Origin: Clostridium intestinale DSM 6191
GTDB lineage: Bacteria > Bacillota > Clostridia > Clostridiales > Clostridiaceae
Length of the DNA stretch: 64,000 nucleotides
NCBI RefSeq assembly: GCF_900130055.1
Contig: NZ_FQXU01000005.1
Location: 1-64,000, forward strand
Direction: 5' to 3'
Shown in pieces: positions 8,448-18,054 of this stretch (the first letter of the stretch is position 1; every line of letters starts with the position of its first letter). A program made the translations under genes and the position numbers. The notes under the pieces were generated by a model. That model was not told the DNA's origin. It did not search any database and saw only the letters and a program-made list of their open reading frames with translations.

Positions 8448-9524
8448 ATGAATGAAACTATGTATACCTATATTTTAGAAGAGGAAGAGGTTTGCAAGAA
8501 AGTATTAAAAGAAAGAAAAGAAAAAACAGCTCCTTTTCTAGAAATTCTTAAAAATAACAACAGCAATAAGCTTGTGTTTTTAGCTACAGGTTCTTCAGTA
8601 AATGCTCTTAATTGTGCCAAGTATTATATAGAAAATATGCTTAACATAGAAGTACAAATAAAAATGCCTGGTACATTTATATATTATGATAAGGTTTTTG
8701 ATAAGGATTCTATAGTTATTGCAATATCTCAAGGTGGAAAAAGTACTTCAACTATTGATGCTTTAAAGAAAGCTAAAGAAATGGGAGCAAAGGATGTTTT
8801 AGTTGTTACTGGAAATGTTGATAGTCCTATATGCAGCTATGTTTCTAAGGTAATTGACATAAACTGTGGAGAAGAAAAGGTAGGTTACGTAACTAAAGGA
8901 TTTACAGCTACAGTATTAACTTTAATGCTTATGGCTTTAGAGGGAGCTTATTTAAAAAATAAGATAGATGAAGAGATATATAATTTAGAAATTATGAAGT
9001 TAGAGAAGGTAATAAGCAAGATACCGGACAGTATTAACAAGAGTAATGACTGGTATGAAGCTAATAAAGAAGAGTTTGTATTAGCTAAAAGAATGAAAAC
9101 TGTAGGATATGGTCCAAGCGTTGGGGTTGCTTCAGAAAGCAATACTAAAATAGCTGAAACTGTTAGGATTCCTATATCATCCTTTGAGCTTGAAGAATAT
9201 ACTCATGGCCCTTATTTAGAATTAAAGGATGATCATTATATGTTTTTCCTAAAAACTTGTGGGGATATGAAAGAGAGAATAGATAAATTAGAAGAGTATT
9301 CAAAGAGGACAAGCAACTACTGTTACACAATAACTTATGAAGAAACTGCTCATGATAAAAAGACACTAGCACTAGGTTATGATGAGGATGAAGATTTTAG
9401 TACATTATTATTTGTTATCCCAATACAAATTTTATCTTATAGATTAGCTGAAGATAAGGGGATACCTTTAGGGATAAGAATCTTTACAGATTTTCATTCA
9501 TGCTTATCAAGTAAGCTACAATAA
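8448..9524 (+). CDS. gfrE: SIS-domain sugar-phosphate deglycase (GfrE-like)
   Basis: A 358-residue cytoplasmic enzyme with two SIS (sugar isomerase) domains of the GlmS/FrlB type. FLATGSSVNALNCAKYY and AISQGGKSTSTIDALKKAKE mark the first sugar-phosphate site, and EEYTHGPYLELKDD lies at the usual catalytic position of the second. By position after EIID it corresponds to GfrE, which splits glucoselysine-6-phosphate into glucose-6-phosphate and lysine. A related deglycase or aminosugar-phosphate deaminase cannot be excluded. The ribosome site AAGGAG and the 33-nt gap fit the operon. Confidence 0.7.
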   Translation: MNETMYTYILEEEEVCKKVLKERKEKTAPFLEILKNNNSNKLVFLATGSSVNALNCAKYYIENMLNIEVQIKMPGTFIYYDKVFDKDSIVIAISQGGKSTSTIDALKKAKEMGAKDVLVVTGNVDSPICSYVSKVIDINCGEEKVGYVTKGFTATVLTLMLMALEGAYLKNKIDEEIYNLEIMKLEKVISKIPDSINKSNDWYEANKEEFVLAKRMKTVGYGPSVGVASESNTKIAETVRIPISSFELEEYTHGPYLELKDDHYMFFLKTCGDMKERIDKLEEYSKRTSNYCYTITYEETAHDKKTLALGYDEDEDFSTLLFVIPIQILSYRLAEDKGIPLGIRIFTDFHSCLSSKLQ

Positions 9525-9544
9525 AATAACTAGGAGGAAAGAAA

Positions 9545-10558
9545 ATGTTTAATTTTGATGAGAAACACTATTTACAATTAGGAAAGGATGCCTACGCACT
9601 AAGACCTGAAGTAGAGAAATTAGCAGATGATATTTCCAAAAAGGGTTTTGAAAATTTATTTTTCATAGCATCAGGAGGCTCACTAGCAGTTACACAAACT
9701 TTTGAGTACATCTGGAAAACTAAATCTAAAATTCCTGTTTATTCAGAGATAGCAGCTGAGGTTATATTAAAGGAAAATAAACAATTAACAGAAAAGTCTC
9801 TTGTAATATTACAATCAAAATCAGGAGATACAAAAGAAACTGTACAAGCTGCTAAGTATCTTAAAGAAAAAGGAATACCAACTGTAGGTATTGTAAGAGT
9901 ATCTGGCTCTCCTCTTGATGAGTTAGTAGATTATTCAATAGTAGAGAAAGTAGAAAATTTTGCTGGTAGCGATCCAGAGAATATGATTTTATATTTCTTA
10001 TTGTTCCGTTTACTACACAACAATGGAGAATTCCCAGAGTATGAAAGATTTGCTGATGAGCTTAAAAATCTTCCAGAAGCTATGGTAAAAGTAAGAGGAC
10101 AAGCGGATAAAAAGGCAGAAATCTTTGCTGAAAATTATAAGGATGAAACTTATCAACTTTGGATTGGAAGCGGAAGCCTATGGGGAAAAACTTATTCTTA
10201 TGCAATGTGTGTATTAGAAGAAATGCAATGGATAAAATCAAAATCTATACAAGCTGCTGAGTATTTCCATGGAACTCTTGAAATAGTTGAGGAAGACACT
10301 TGTGTAGTACTAATAAAAGGTGAAGACGAAACTAGATTAATATGTGATCGTGTTGATAACTTCACAAAACAGTACACTAAAAAGTTCACAGTAATTGACA
10401 CAAAGGATTATGAAGTAAAAGGTATAAGTGACGAATTTAGAGTAATAATAGGTCAAATGATAGTTACTGCTGTAGTTGATCGTATAAGTGTGTACTTAGA
10501 GAAAAAGAGAAATCATTCTCTAGATACAAGAAGATACTATAGAGTTTTAGAATATTAA
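9545..10558 (+). CDS. gfrF: SIS-domain fructoselysine-6-phosphate deglycase-like protein
   Basis: A 337-residue enzyme with two SIS domains. ASGGSLAVTQTFEY, LQSKSGDTKETVQAAKYLK and EYFHGTLEIVEED match the FrlB/GfrF plan, and the end SLDTRRYYRVLEY closely resembles the FrlB C-terminus (RRYYxxLVEY). FrlB-type enzymes hydrolyse fructoselysine-6-phosphate to glucose-6-phosphate and lysine. It starts 20 nt after the previous gene behind AGGAGG and is the last gene of the operon. The exact Amadori substrate is inferred. Confidence 0.75.
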   Translation: MFNFDEKHYLQLGKDAYALRPEVEKLADDISKKGFENLFFIASGGSLAVTQTFEYIWKTKSKIPVYSEIAAEVILKENKQLTEKSLVILQSKSGDTKETVQAAKYLKEKGIPTVGIVRVSGSPLDELVDYSIVEKVENFAGSDPENMILYFLLFRLLHNNGEFPEYERFADELKNLPEAMVKVRGQADKKAEIFAENYKDETYQLWIGSGSLWGKTYSYAMCVLEEMQWIKSKSIQAAEYFHGTLEIVEEDTCVVLIKGEDETRLICDRVDNFTKQYTKKFTVIDTKDYEVKGISDEFRVIIGQMIVTAVVDRISVYLEKKRNHSLDTRRYYRVLEY

Positions 10559-10584
10559 TATATTGTATGAAATAGGGTAAGAGA

Positions 10585-10637
10585 AAGAGGCGTTTTGAAA
10601 TGCAATTAGCATGTCAAAACGTCTTAAATTTTTTTAT
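10585..10637 (+). terminator. Terminator of the PTS operon
   Basis: AGGCGTTTTGAAATGC pairs, with about two mismatches or wobbles, with GCATGTCAAAACGTCT across a short AATTA loop and is followed by a T-rich run. Confidence 0.85.
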
Positions 10638-10667
10638 AATAAAATAAACAAATTTAGAATTATTTGG

Positions 10668-10673
10668 TATAAT
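10668..10673 (+). promoter_or_regulatory. Extended -10 promoter before the NRPS gene
   Basis: TGGTATAAT gives a TG-N-TATAAT extended -10 about 50 nt before the start. No good -35 box is visible, as is common with extended -10 promoters. Confidence 0.4.
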
Positions 10674-10723
10674 ATTGGTATAAAAAATAAAATATGTATT
10701 TTTATGTAAAAGGAGGGGTTGTT

Positions 10724-13700
10724 GTGGAGTATTTTAATTTAACACATCCACAGAGAGGTATATGGGAAACTGAAATGGTCGTTAAGGAAACTCCTATTGG
10801 GTGTATAGGAGGAACTATATTTTTTAATGAGGAGGTCAATGTAAATGTTTTAGAAAAGGCTATTAATAAACTAATAGAGGTTAATGATTCTATTAGGATT
10901 CATATTAAAATGGTTGATTTTAATCCTGTGCAGTATGTTTCTAGTTATAGCTTTAGGAACTTTAAGATGGTTGATTTTTATGGTAAATCTAAAGAGGAGC
11001 AGGAAAAGTGGGTTAATAAGAATATGAGGGCTCCATTTAGTTTATATGAAGAAGATTTATTTGATGTTGTTATTATAAGAGCTTTTGATGGGGAGATTGG
11101 GTTTTATCTTAAAATTCATCATATTATAGCTGATGCTTGGACTATGGCTTTAATTGGCTCTCAAGTTATGGAGTATTATAAAGTCTTAATGGAGGGAGAA
11201 GAGTTAGCTTTTGAGGTTAAGCCTTCTTATATAGAGTATGTGGTTAGTGAAAATAATTATCTAACTTCATCTAAATATGAAAAAGACAAGGAGTATTGGG
11301 ATGAAAAGTTTAAATATAAGCCTACTTTTTCCTCAATGAAGACAAGGGATAAGGCTTCTTATAGTACTTTGGCAAGTAGAAAAACTTTTATTATTAATGA
11401 AGAACGGTTAGATAAGATAAAGAATTTTTGTAGAGAAAACTTAATTTCTCCTGGGGTTTTATTTGAAGCGGCTATAGGAATATATATCGAGAGATTTTTT
11501 GATATTAAGGATGTAACTTTAGGAGTTCCTGTTTTAAATAGAAGAGATAAAAGAGAAAAAGCAACAAGTGGAATGTTTGTAAGTACTGTTCCTATGAGAA
11601 TAGAAATAGATAAAAACAATACCTTTTTGGAGTTATGTAAGATCATAGGGAAGGAACACAGGCAGGTATTTCGTCATCAAAGATATCCTTATAGTGTTTT
11701 GTTGTCTGAGATAAGAAAAAAACATAAGATTAAGAATAATCTTTATGATATTAGTGTGTCTTATCAAAATGCTAAGATTGTTAAGTGTGATGAAGGTGAT
11801 AATTTTAAGACTAAGTGGTATTTTAATGGGCATTTGTTAGAGTCTATTTGTTTACATATAGATGATAGGGATGACTTAGGTGTTTTGGTTTTGAATTTTG
11901 ATTATTTAGTGGAGTTATTTACAGAAGAGGAGATTGAGGATTTATATAATACTTTAATGCTTTTTATTAATCAAGGAATTGAGATTATGAGCTTAAAGCT
12001 TCATGAAATGGAGTTAGTTAATGATAAGGAAAGGTATAATCTTTTATATGGGTTTAATAATACTTTAGCTGATTATCCAAGGAATAAATGTATACATGAG
12101 CTTTTTGAAGAACAGGTAGAAAAAACTCCTGATAATATTGCTCTGGAATATGAGGGGAAATTTTTAACCTACAAAGAATTAAATAATAGAAGTAACAATC
12201 TTGCTTTAATTCTTAGAAGTAAGGGAGTGGGCTCTAATGTAATAGTGGGATTGTTGTTAGAAAGGTCATTTGAAACTATTATAGGGATTTTAGGAGTTTT
12301 AAAAGCAGGAGGGGCTTATCTACCAATAGATCCAGATTATCCTGAGGAAAGAATAAAATATATGATAGAGGATAGTGGAACTAAAATGGTGTTATCTTCT
12401 GCTAAGTTTAAAGACAAGCTTTTAAATGTTCAGTGTATATGCATGGATACTCTTAATAAATGTGAAGAAGAGGTTTCTAATTTAGACATAAGTTATGATT
12501 CAAAAAATCTTGTTTATTTAATCTATACATCTGGTTCTACAGGTAAACCTAAGGGAGCTATGATAACTCATAGTGGAGTTGTTAATTATATTTTGTGGGC
12601 AAAAAAGATTTATTGTGATAATAAAGCTGTTAACTTTCCCTTATTTACTCCATATTCTTTTGATTTAACAGTTACCTCAATTTTTACACCAATTATATCA
12701 GGGGCAGCCATAATAATATATAGAAATGAAAATATAAAGAGAACTCTAGATAAAATTATTGAGGAGGATAAGGTGGGGGTAATGAAGCTTACTCCAACTC
12801 ATTTAAACCTTTTTAAAAATGTGCACACTAATAAGGTTAATAAACTAATTGTAGGCGGGGAAGATTTAAAAACTGAAGTAGCTAAAAAAGTATATAAAGA
12901 ATTTAAGGGAAATATAGAGATTTATAATGAATATGGACCTACAGAAACTGTGGTTGGATGTATGATTTATAAATATGATTATTTTAGAGATAATAAGGAA
13001 TCTGTTCCAATAGGGGTTCCTAGTGATAATGTTATGATTTATATTTTGGATAAATACATGAAGCCTGTACCAGTAGGTAAAAAGGGAGAGATGTATGTAT
13101 CTGGAGCTGGGGTTGGAGCAGGTTATATAAATAACGAAAAAATAACGAAAGAAAGATTTATTGAAAATCCTTTTGTCTTAGGTGAGAGAATGTATAGAAC
13201 AGGGGATTTAGGAAAGTGGACAAAGAGTGGGGATATAGAATATTTGGGAAGAATAGATAACCAAATCAAAATAAGAGGCTTTAGAGTTGAGGTTGGAGAG
13301 ATAGAGAAAAAGATTGAGGGATATGAGGGGATAAGTCAAGCTATAGTTAATGTTTATAAGGATAAAAGTGGAAAGAAACATTTATGTGCCTATTATGTTT
13401 CTAAAGAAGATATAGAAACACAAAAGGTTAAAGGCTTTCTTAAGGAAACTTTAGCTGAATATATGGTTCCAACATATTTTATAAAAGTAGAGGCTTTTTC
13501 TATTACTCCTAATGGTAAAGTTGATAGAAATAATCTTCCAGAGCCAGAAATTAATAATATAAGAACTAAAGCCTTTGTAGTTCCAAGAAATGATTTAGAG
13601 AGAAAAATAGCTAGGATTTTTTATGATTTGTTTGATACTAAAAACATAGGTATTGATGATAATCTCTTTGATGATCTTGGTGGAGATTCATTAATAGCTA

Positions 13701-14947
13701 TTCAACTGCAGATTTTAGCTGAAAAGCAAGGTATAAAGGTAGAGATAGAAGAAATCTATAAATATCCAACTATAAGAGAACTTGCCTCTGGATTAAATGA
13801 GGGAAAGAGTGAAGTTAATGAGTACGATGACTTAGATTATTTGGATATTTCTAATAGATTTAGGAAGTTTAATAATAAAAAAGAGATGAAAAATGTCTTA
13901 TTAACTGGGGCAAGTGGATTTTTGGGAACGCATATATTATTTAAACTTTTAAGTAGTTATAAAGATGTTAAGGTAACCTGTTTAGTAAGAGATGAAAAAA
14001 GATTTTATAGTTCTCTAGAATATTATTTTGATAAACCAGATGTAGTTAATATGAAAAGGAGAATAAGCTGCGTAAAAGGTGACATAAGGGAAGATAATTT
14101 AGGACTAGAATTAGATATATATAATAAGGAAAGAAATGAAATAGATACAGTTATTCATACAGCTGCAAATATTAAGCATTTTGGGGTTTATGAGGACTTT
14201 TATAAAACCAATGTTAAAGGAACAGAAGAAGTTATAAAATTTTGCTTAAAGTCAGGAGCTAGGATGTATCACATATCTACTATGAGTGTTTCAGGACAAG
14301 GGATTATAAAACAAAGTCAAAAGATGCCAGAGTTTAGTGAAAACAATCTTTATATAGGTCAAGCTTATAAGGATAATGTATATATTCACACTAAATATTT
14401 AGCTGAAAAAGCTGTTATTGATTCAATGGAGAAGGGCTTAGATGTTTGTATTTTAAGAGTTGGTAACTTAATGTGGAGAGAGGGGGATGGGAGATTTCAG
14501 AAGAATCCTAAAGACAATGGATTTATAAATAGAACCCTTGCAATCCATAAACTAGGAGTTACCTGTAAAGAACTCCAGAATTCCATAATTGATCTTACTC
14601 CTGTTGATAAATGTGCAGAAGCAGTGATTAAAATAGCTAAATTTACTGAAAGCTGTGGAGTATTTCACTTAATAAACCATAATGAAATAAGTTATATAAA
14701 ACTATTTGATATGCTTAATAAGAAATTAAACACAATATCAACGTTAGATTTCTACAATATTGTTAATGCTAATAAAGAAGAGGACAAGGTTGGAGTTTTA
14801 TATCTATATTTAAATGGAATAAAGGAAAATATGAATACTTTAAGTGTAAATATAAAATTAAACTTCACTAAAGAGTTTCTTAAGGGAGTGGGGTTTGAAT
14901 GGAACTGTGTGGATGAAGAGTATATTAAGGGGGTTGGGGTGTTTTAG
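10724..14947 (+). CDS. Single-module NRPS: C-A-PCP-reductase
   Basis: A 1407-residue synthetase. The condensation domain (about 1-430) has the active HHIIADAW motif near 132. The adenylation domain (about 445-945) has IYTSGSTGKPKG, NEYGPTE, YRTGD and NGKVDR. The carrier domain has DDLGGDSL (Ser near 988). The terminal domain (about 1055-1400) is an NAD(P)H thioester reductase with TGASGFLGTH and a YxxxK pair in YIHTK. Aligned to GrsA, the specificity residues read D-L-T-K-I-G-E-V-G-K, the published asparagine signature. An N-terminal condensation domain suggests acylation of the loaded amino acid, so an N-acyl-asparaginal or alcohol is the simplest product. GTG at 10724 is chosen because AGGAGGGG sits 5 nt before it. 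No phosphopantetheinyl transferase or exporter adjoins. Confidence 0.88.
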   Translation: MEYFNLTHPQRGIWETEMVVKETPIGCIGGTIFFNEEVNVNVLEKAINKLIEVNDSIRIHIKMVDFNPVQYVSSYSFRNFKMVDFYGKSKEEQEKWVNKNMRAPFSLYEEDLFDVVIIRAFDGEIGFYLKIHHIIADAWTMALIGSQVMEYYKVLMEGEELAFEVKPSYIEYVVSENNYLTSSKYEKDKEYWDEKFKYKPTFSSMKTRDKASYSTLASRKTFIINEERLDKIKNFCRENLISPGVLFEAAIGIYIERFFDIKDVTLGVPVLNRRDKREKATSGMFVSTVPMRIEIDKNNTFLELCKIIGKEHRQVFRHQRYPYSVLLSEIRKKHKIKNNLYDISVSYQNAKIVKCDEGDNFKTKWYFNGHLLESICLHIDDRDDLGVLVLNFDYLVELFTEEEIEDLYNTLMLFINQGIEIMSLKLHEMELVNDKERYNLLYGFNNTLADYPRNKCIHELFEEQVEKTPDNIALEYEGKFLTYKELNNRSNNLALILRSKGVGSNVIVGLLLERSFETIIGILGVLKAGGAYLPIDPDYPEERIKYMIEDSGTKMVLSSAKFKDKLLNVQCICMDTLNKCEEEVSNLDISYDSKNLVYLIYTSGSTGKPKGAMITHSGVVNYILWAKKIYCDNKAVNFPLFTPYSFDLTVTSIFTPIISGAAIIIYRNENIKRTLDKIIEEDKVGVMKLTPTHLNLFKNVHTNKVNKLIVGGEDLKTEVAKKVYKEFKGNIEIYNEYGPTETVVGCMIYKYDYFRDNKESVPIGVPSDNVMIYILDKYMKPVPVGKKGEMYVSGAGVGAGYINNEKITKERFIENPFVLGERMYRTGDLGKWTKSGDIEYLGRIDNQIKIRGFRVEVGEIEKKIEGYEGISQAIVNVYKDKSGKKHLCAYYVSKEDIETQKVKGFLKETLAEYMVPTYFIKVEAFSITPNGKVDRNNLPEPEINNIRTKAFVVPRNDLERKIARIFYDLFDTKNIGIDDNLFDDLGGDSLIAIQLQILAEKQGIKVEIEEIYKYPTIRELASGLNEGKSEVNEYDDLDYLDISNRFRKFNNKKEMKNVLLTGASGFLGTHILFKLLSSYKDVKVTCLVRDEKRFYSSLEYYFDKPDVVNMKRRISCVKGDIREDNLGLELDIYNKERNEIDTVIHTAANIKHFGVYEDFYKTNVKGTEEVIKFCLKSGARMYHISTMSVSGQGIIKQSQKMPEFSENNLYIGQAYKDNVYIHTKYLAEKAVIDSMEKGLDVCILRVGNLMWREGDGRFQKNPKDNGFINRTLAIHKLGVTCKELQNSIIDLTPVDKCAEAVIKIAKFTESCGVFHLINHNEISYIKLFDMLNKKLNTISTLDFYNIVNANKEEDKVGVLYLYLNGIKENMNTLSVNIKLNFTKEFLKGVGFEWNCVDEEYIKGVGVF

Positions 14948-14966
14948 AAACGAGAAGTCGAGAATA

Positions 14967-15027
14967 AATAAGTTTTTAAGAGTTGCTTTGAAATATTAAG
15001 CAGCTCCTGTCGATAGTAAAACTTATT
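14967..15027 (+). other. Nested inverted repeat after the NRPS gene
   Basis: AATAAGTTTT (14967-14976) pairs with AAAACTTATT (15018-15027), enclosing GAGTTGCTT (14980-14988) paired with AAGCAGCTC (14998-15006). There is no clean T run, so it may be a poor terminator or a structured RNA segment. Confidence 0.35.
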
Positions 15028-15054
15028 ATTTAATATAAATAATTTTGCTCATTA

Positions 15055-15063
15055 TGGTATAAT
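15055..15063 (+). promoter_or_regulatory. Extended -10 promoter of the glycosylation genes
   Basis: TGGTATAAT ends about 40 nt before the start codon of the glycosyltransferase gene. No convincing -35 box is visible. Confidence 0.4.
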
Positions 15064-15103
15064 GATTTAAGTATTTACGGATTTATTCTATTTGGAGGTA
15101 AAA

Positions 15104-16042
15104 ATGCATAATAAATTAATTTCTATTGTAGTTCCAATGTATTATGAAGAGAAGGTTGCTGACGAATGTTATAAAAGATTGAAAAAAGTAATGAATGATA
15201 ATGAGATAAATTATGAGTTTATATTTGTTAACGATGGGAGTAAGGATAAGACATTCGAGATTCTTAATAAGATAGCAGAGGAAGATAACAATACTAAGAT
15301 AATAAGTTTTTCAAGGAACTTTGGACATCAAATTGCAGTTACTGCAGGAGTAGATAAAGCAAAGGGAGATGCTGTGGTTGTAATAGATGCTGATTTACAG
15401 GATCCACCAGAACTTATTCCTAAAATGATTGATTTGTGGAATGAAGGGTATAAGGTTGTTTATGCTAAAAGAAAAAAGAGAAAGGGCGAATCTTTCTTTA
15501 AACTTTTTACAGCAGGCATGTTTTATAGAATTTTAGATAAGATGACTGATATAGATATACCTTTAGATACTGGTGATTTTAGACTTATGGATAGGGATGT
15601 TGTTAATGTTCTTAAAACAATGAAAGAAAATAATAGATTTGTTCGTGGAATGGTTAGCTGGGTAGGTTTTAAGCAAACACCTATTGAATATGAAAGAGAT
15701 GAGAGATTTGCAGGGGAAACTAAATATCCATTAAAGAAAATGATAAAGTTTGCATCAGATGGTATAATATCTTTTTCAGCAAAACCACTTAAACTTATGG
15801 GATCTTTAGGGGTGTTTTGTGTTTCCATATCATTAATTATATTTTTGTATGCTTTAATTAGAAAATTAACCAATGATGTTAATGTGGTATCTGGATGGGC
15901 ATCTATAATGACTGCGGTAACTTTTTTAGGGGGAGTCCAATTACTAAGTATATCAGTTCTAGGTGAATACATAGGAAGAATATATGATGAAAGTAAAGGA
16001 AGACCTCTATATGTAATAGAGAAGGAAGTAAATATAGAATAG
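15104..16042 (+). CDS. Family 2 glycosyltransferase, undecaprenyl-phosphate type (GtrB/DPM1-like)
   Basis: A 312-residue membrane-bound enzyme expected to move a sugar from a nucleotide donor to undecaprenyl phosphate on the inner face of the membrane. It opens with ISIVVPMYYEE, has FVNDGSKDKT and the metal-binding VVIDADLQDPPEL, all typical of the DPM1/GtrB branch of GT2. Two hydrophobic helices lie in the last 90 residues. ATG at 15104 is preferred over TTG at 15092, which overlaps the GGAGG ribosome site. Genes for a GT39-type transferase and a GtrA flippase follow at 17 and 33 nt, forming one lipid-linked glycosylation unit. Confidence 0.85.
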   Translation: MHNKLISIVVPMYYEEKVADECYKRLKKVMNDNEINYEFIFVNDGSKDKTFEILNKIAEEDNNTKIISFSRNFGHQIAVTAGVDKAKGDAVVVIDADLQDPPELIPKMIDLWNEGYKVVYAKRKKRKGESFFKLFTAGMFYRILDKMTDIDIPLDTGDFRLMDRDVVNVLKTMKENNRFVRGMVSWVGFKQTPIEYERDERFAGETKYPLKKMIKFASDGIISFSAKPLKLMGSLGVFCVSISLIIFLYALIRKLTNDVNVVSGWASIMTAVTFLGGVQLLSISVLGEYIGRIYDESKGRPLYVIEKEVNIE

Positions 16043-16059
16043 TAGCTTGAGGTGGTAAA

Positions 16060-17538
16060 TTGTTGAATTCAAAAAATAAAATAAATCTAATATATTATTC
16101 TATAATTTCTTTTATAGAGAAATATTATTTTATATTTTTTACACTTATAATGCTTGTAATAGGATATATATGCTTTAAAAACCTTGGAGCACTTCCTGTA
16201 CAAGATTGGGATGAAGCTAGACACGGCATTAGTGCATATGAAATGTTTAAGAACAATGAATATGTAGTAAATACATATAATTATACCAATGACTATTGGA
16301 ACTTAAAACCGCCAATGAGTTTTTGGGCTATAATAATGTTTTTTAAGATTTTTGGAGTTTCTATATTCTCTATGAGATTATATTCAGCTGTATCTATGTT
16401 TATAACTATTTGTATTGTAGGATTATTTATAAGAAAAAGATATGGTAGACTTGAATCAGTAATATCCTTAGTTTTATTTGCAGCATCTTCACCACTATAT
16501 TTAAGTCACATGGGTAGAAGTGGTGATGCTGATGCAATGTTTGTATTATTTTTCACCTTATCTATGCTTTCCATGATGTATATAGAAAAGACAAAAAAAG
16601 CATTATATTTTTCAGGACTCTTTTTTTCCTTAGCTTTTTTAACAAAAAGCTGGCATGCTTTTTCAATAGTAGCTATAGGTGGGTTATTTTTAATATTTAG
16701 TGGGGAGATAAGTAAATTAAAAATAAGACAATGGATAGCATTTATGACTTCTTTTGTAGCACCAATTTTAGGGTGGATAGTTGCTAGAATTTATAAAGAT
16801 GGAACTTATTTTTTAACAGAGATGGTTAGATATGATTTGTTAGAGAGGAGCAAAAATCCACTTGAAGGACATACAGGTTCTGTATGGTTTTATTTTAAAA
16901 GCATTTTAGATAGTAATAGAGTTTTAATGATTACACTTACAGTAATTATGGCTATATCATTAATATTGTATTATAGAAATATTAAAATTAAAGAGTATGA
17001 TACAATAGCGCTTATATTATGGATAGTAGTTCCTCTTGCTGTGTTTACTTATGCAAAAACTAAGATAGCGTGGTATATACTTCCGATATATATACCTTTG
17101 TATATTGTTGCAGCAAGAGCAATAGGGAAAATAATAAAAGATAGAAGGTCGTTCTTAATTATAAAACTAATTATAATTATATTAATATTAGGAGTATCTG
17201 CTAAAGAAATTAAATTTAATATATCAGCGGTTAGAAATCCAGGTGCTGACTTGATACAAAATTTTATATCTAAAAATGTTGCTGAAAATAAGGGGATTCA
17301 TAGCTCTAATGCATATATAGAAATTGAAAATAATCAATGGTCTCAAGGCAGGCTTTTAGTAGCAGAGTTTTCAGCAGATTTATTATGTAAAAATGGAGGA
17401 ATTGAAGAATTTATGAAAGAACAAAAAGATAGCATTATAATTATAAGTGAAGATAATTATAATAAAAATAAAGACAGGGTTACTAGTTTGGAAATACTAA
17501 ACCAGGATAATGGTCTATACTTATTAAAAAATAGATAA
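16060..17538 (+). CDS. Polytopic GT39/ArnT-like glycosyltransferase
   Basis: A 492-residue membrane protein with about ten hydrophobic segments. PVQDWDEARHGISAYEM near residue 45 is the acidic first-loop motif of GT-C (GT39/PMT/ArnT) enzymes, and NLKPPMSFW near residue 85 is also typical. Such enzymes use polyprenyl-phosphate sugars on the outer face to modify wall polymers, lipids or proteins. The start is a TTG (16060 or 16063) behind GAGGTGG. Co-transcribed with the GtrB-like donor synthase and a GtrA flippase, so it is likely the acceptor-side transferase; the acceptor is unknown. Confidence 0.82.
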   Translation: MLNSKNKINLIYYSIISFIEKYYFIFFTLIMLVIGYICFKNLGALPVQDWDEARHGISAYEMFKNNEYVVNTYNYTNDYWNLKPPMSFWAIIMFFKIFGVSIFSMRLYSAVSMFITICIVGLFIRKRYGRLESVISLVLFAASSPLYLSHMGRSGDADAMFVLFFTLSMLSMMYIEKTKKALYFSGLFFSLAFLTKSWHAFSIVAIGGLFLIFSGEISKLKIRQWIAFMTSFVAPILGWIVARIYKDGTYFLTEMVRYDLLERSKNPLEGHTGSVWFYFKSILDSNRVLMITLTVIMAISLILYYRNIKIKEYDTIALILWIVVPLAVFTYAKTKIAWYILPIYIPLYIVAARAIGKIIKDRRSFLIIKLIIIILILGVSAKEIKFNISAVRNPGADLIQNFISKNVAENKGIHSSNAYIEIENNQWSQGRLLVAEFSADLLCKNGGIEEFMKEQKDSIIIISEDNYNKNKDRVTSLEILNQDNGLYLLKNR

Positions 17539-17571
17539 ATTAAATATTTATTTATTGTAGAAGGTGGAGTA

Positions 17572-17967
17572 ATGACAAGTATAATAAATCTTATTAAAGG
17601 AAAAAAGGAATTCATAAAATTCGGTATTGTAGGTGTATCAAACACATTAATAACCTTTGTTGTTTATAATATTCTATTAAAACTAGGAATTAATTATTTA
17701 GTAGCTAATATTATAGGGTATATATGTGGAATGATAAATGGATTTATCTGGAGTAAAAATTGGGTATTTAAAGTTAATAATGAGTCTAAGATGTATTTTA
17801 TAAAGTTTGCTTTGGTCAATTTATTATCTTTAGCAGTTAGTACAGGGATTCTTATGGTTTTGGTTAAACAGCTTAGCTTTAATACTACTATAGCTCAATT
17901 AATAACTACTTGTATAACTGTAGTTATCAATTACTTATTAAATAAAATATGGACATTTAAAGTATAA
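17572..17967 (+). CDS. GtrA family flippase-like protein
   Basis: A 131-residue protein with four hydrophobic helices. KFGIVGVSNTLITFVVYN at the N-terminus and NYLLNKIWTFKV at the end are the two GtrA signatures. GtrA proteins are thought to flip polyprenyl-phosphate sugars across the membrane. It is the third gene of the glycosylation unit and is followed by a terminator. A strong AAGGTGGAG precedes the ATG. Confidence 0.88.
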   Translation: MTSIINLIKGKKEFIKFGIVGVSNTLITFVVYNILLKLGINYLVANIIGYICGMINGFIWSKNWVFKVNNESKMYFIKFALVNLLSLAVSTGILMVLVKQLSFNTTIAQLITTCITVVINYLLNKIWTFKV

Positions 17968-17988
17968 ACTTTTACATATTTAAAGTAT

Positions 17989-18033
17989 AAAAGTTGAGGG
18001 GTATTATTTAGTTATAGCCTTCAACTTTTTTTA
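17989..18033 (+). terminator. Rho-independent terminator
   Basis: AAAAGTTGAGG pairs with CCTTCAACTTTT (one bulged T) and a T run follows. Confidence 0.75.
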
Positions 18034-18054
18034 TTTATGTATAAAATATATTTA

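Noticed and set aside
15523-15972. Antisense 149-codon frame in the GtrB-like gene
   Set aside because: It is opposite a clear GT2 gene and has no start signals of its own.
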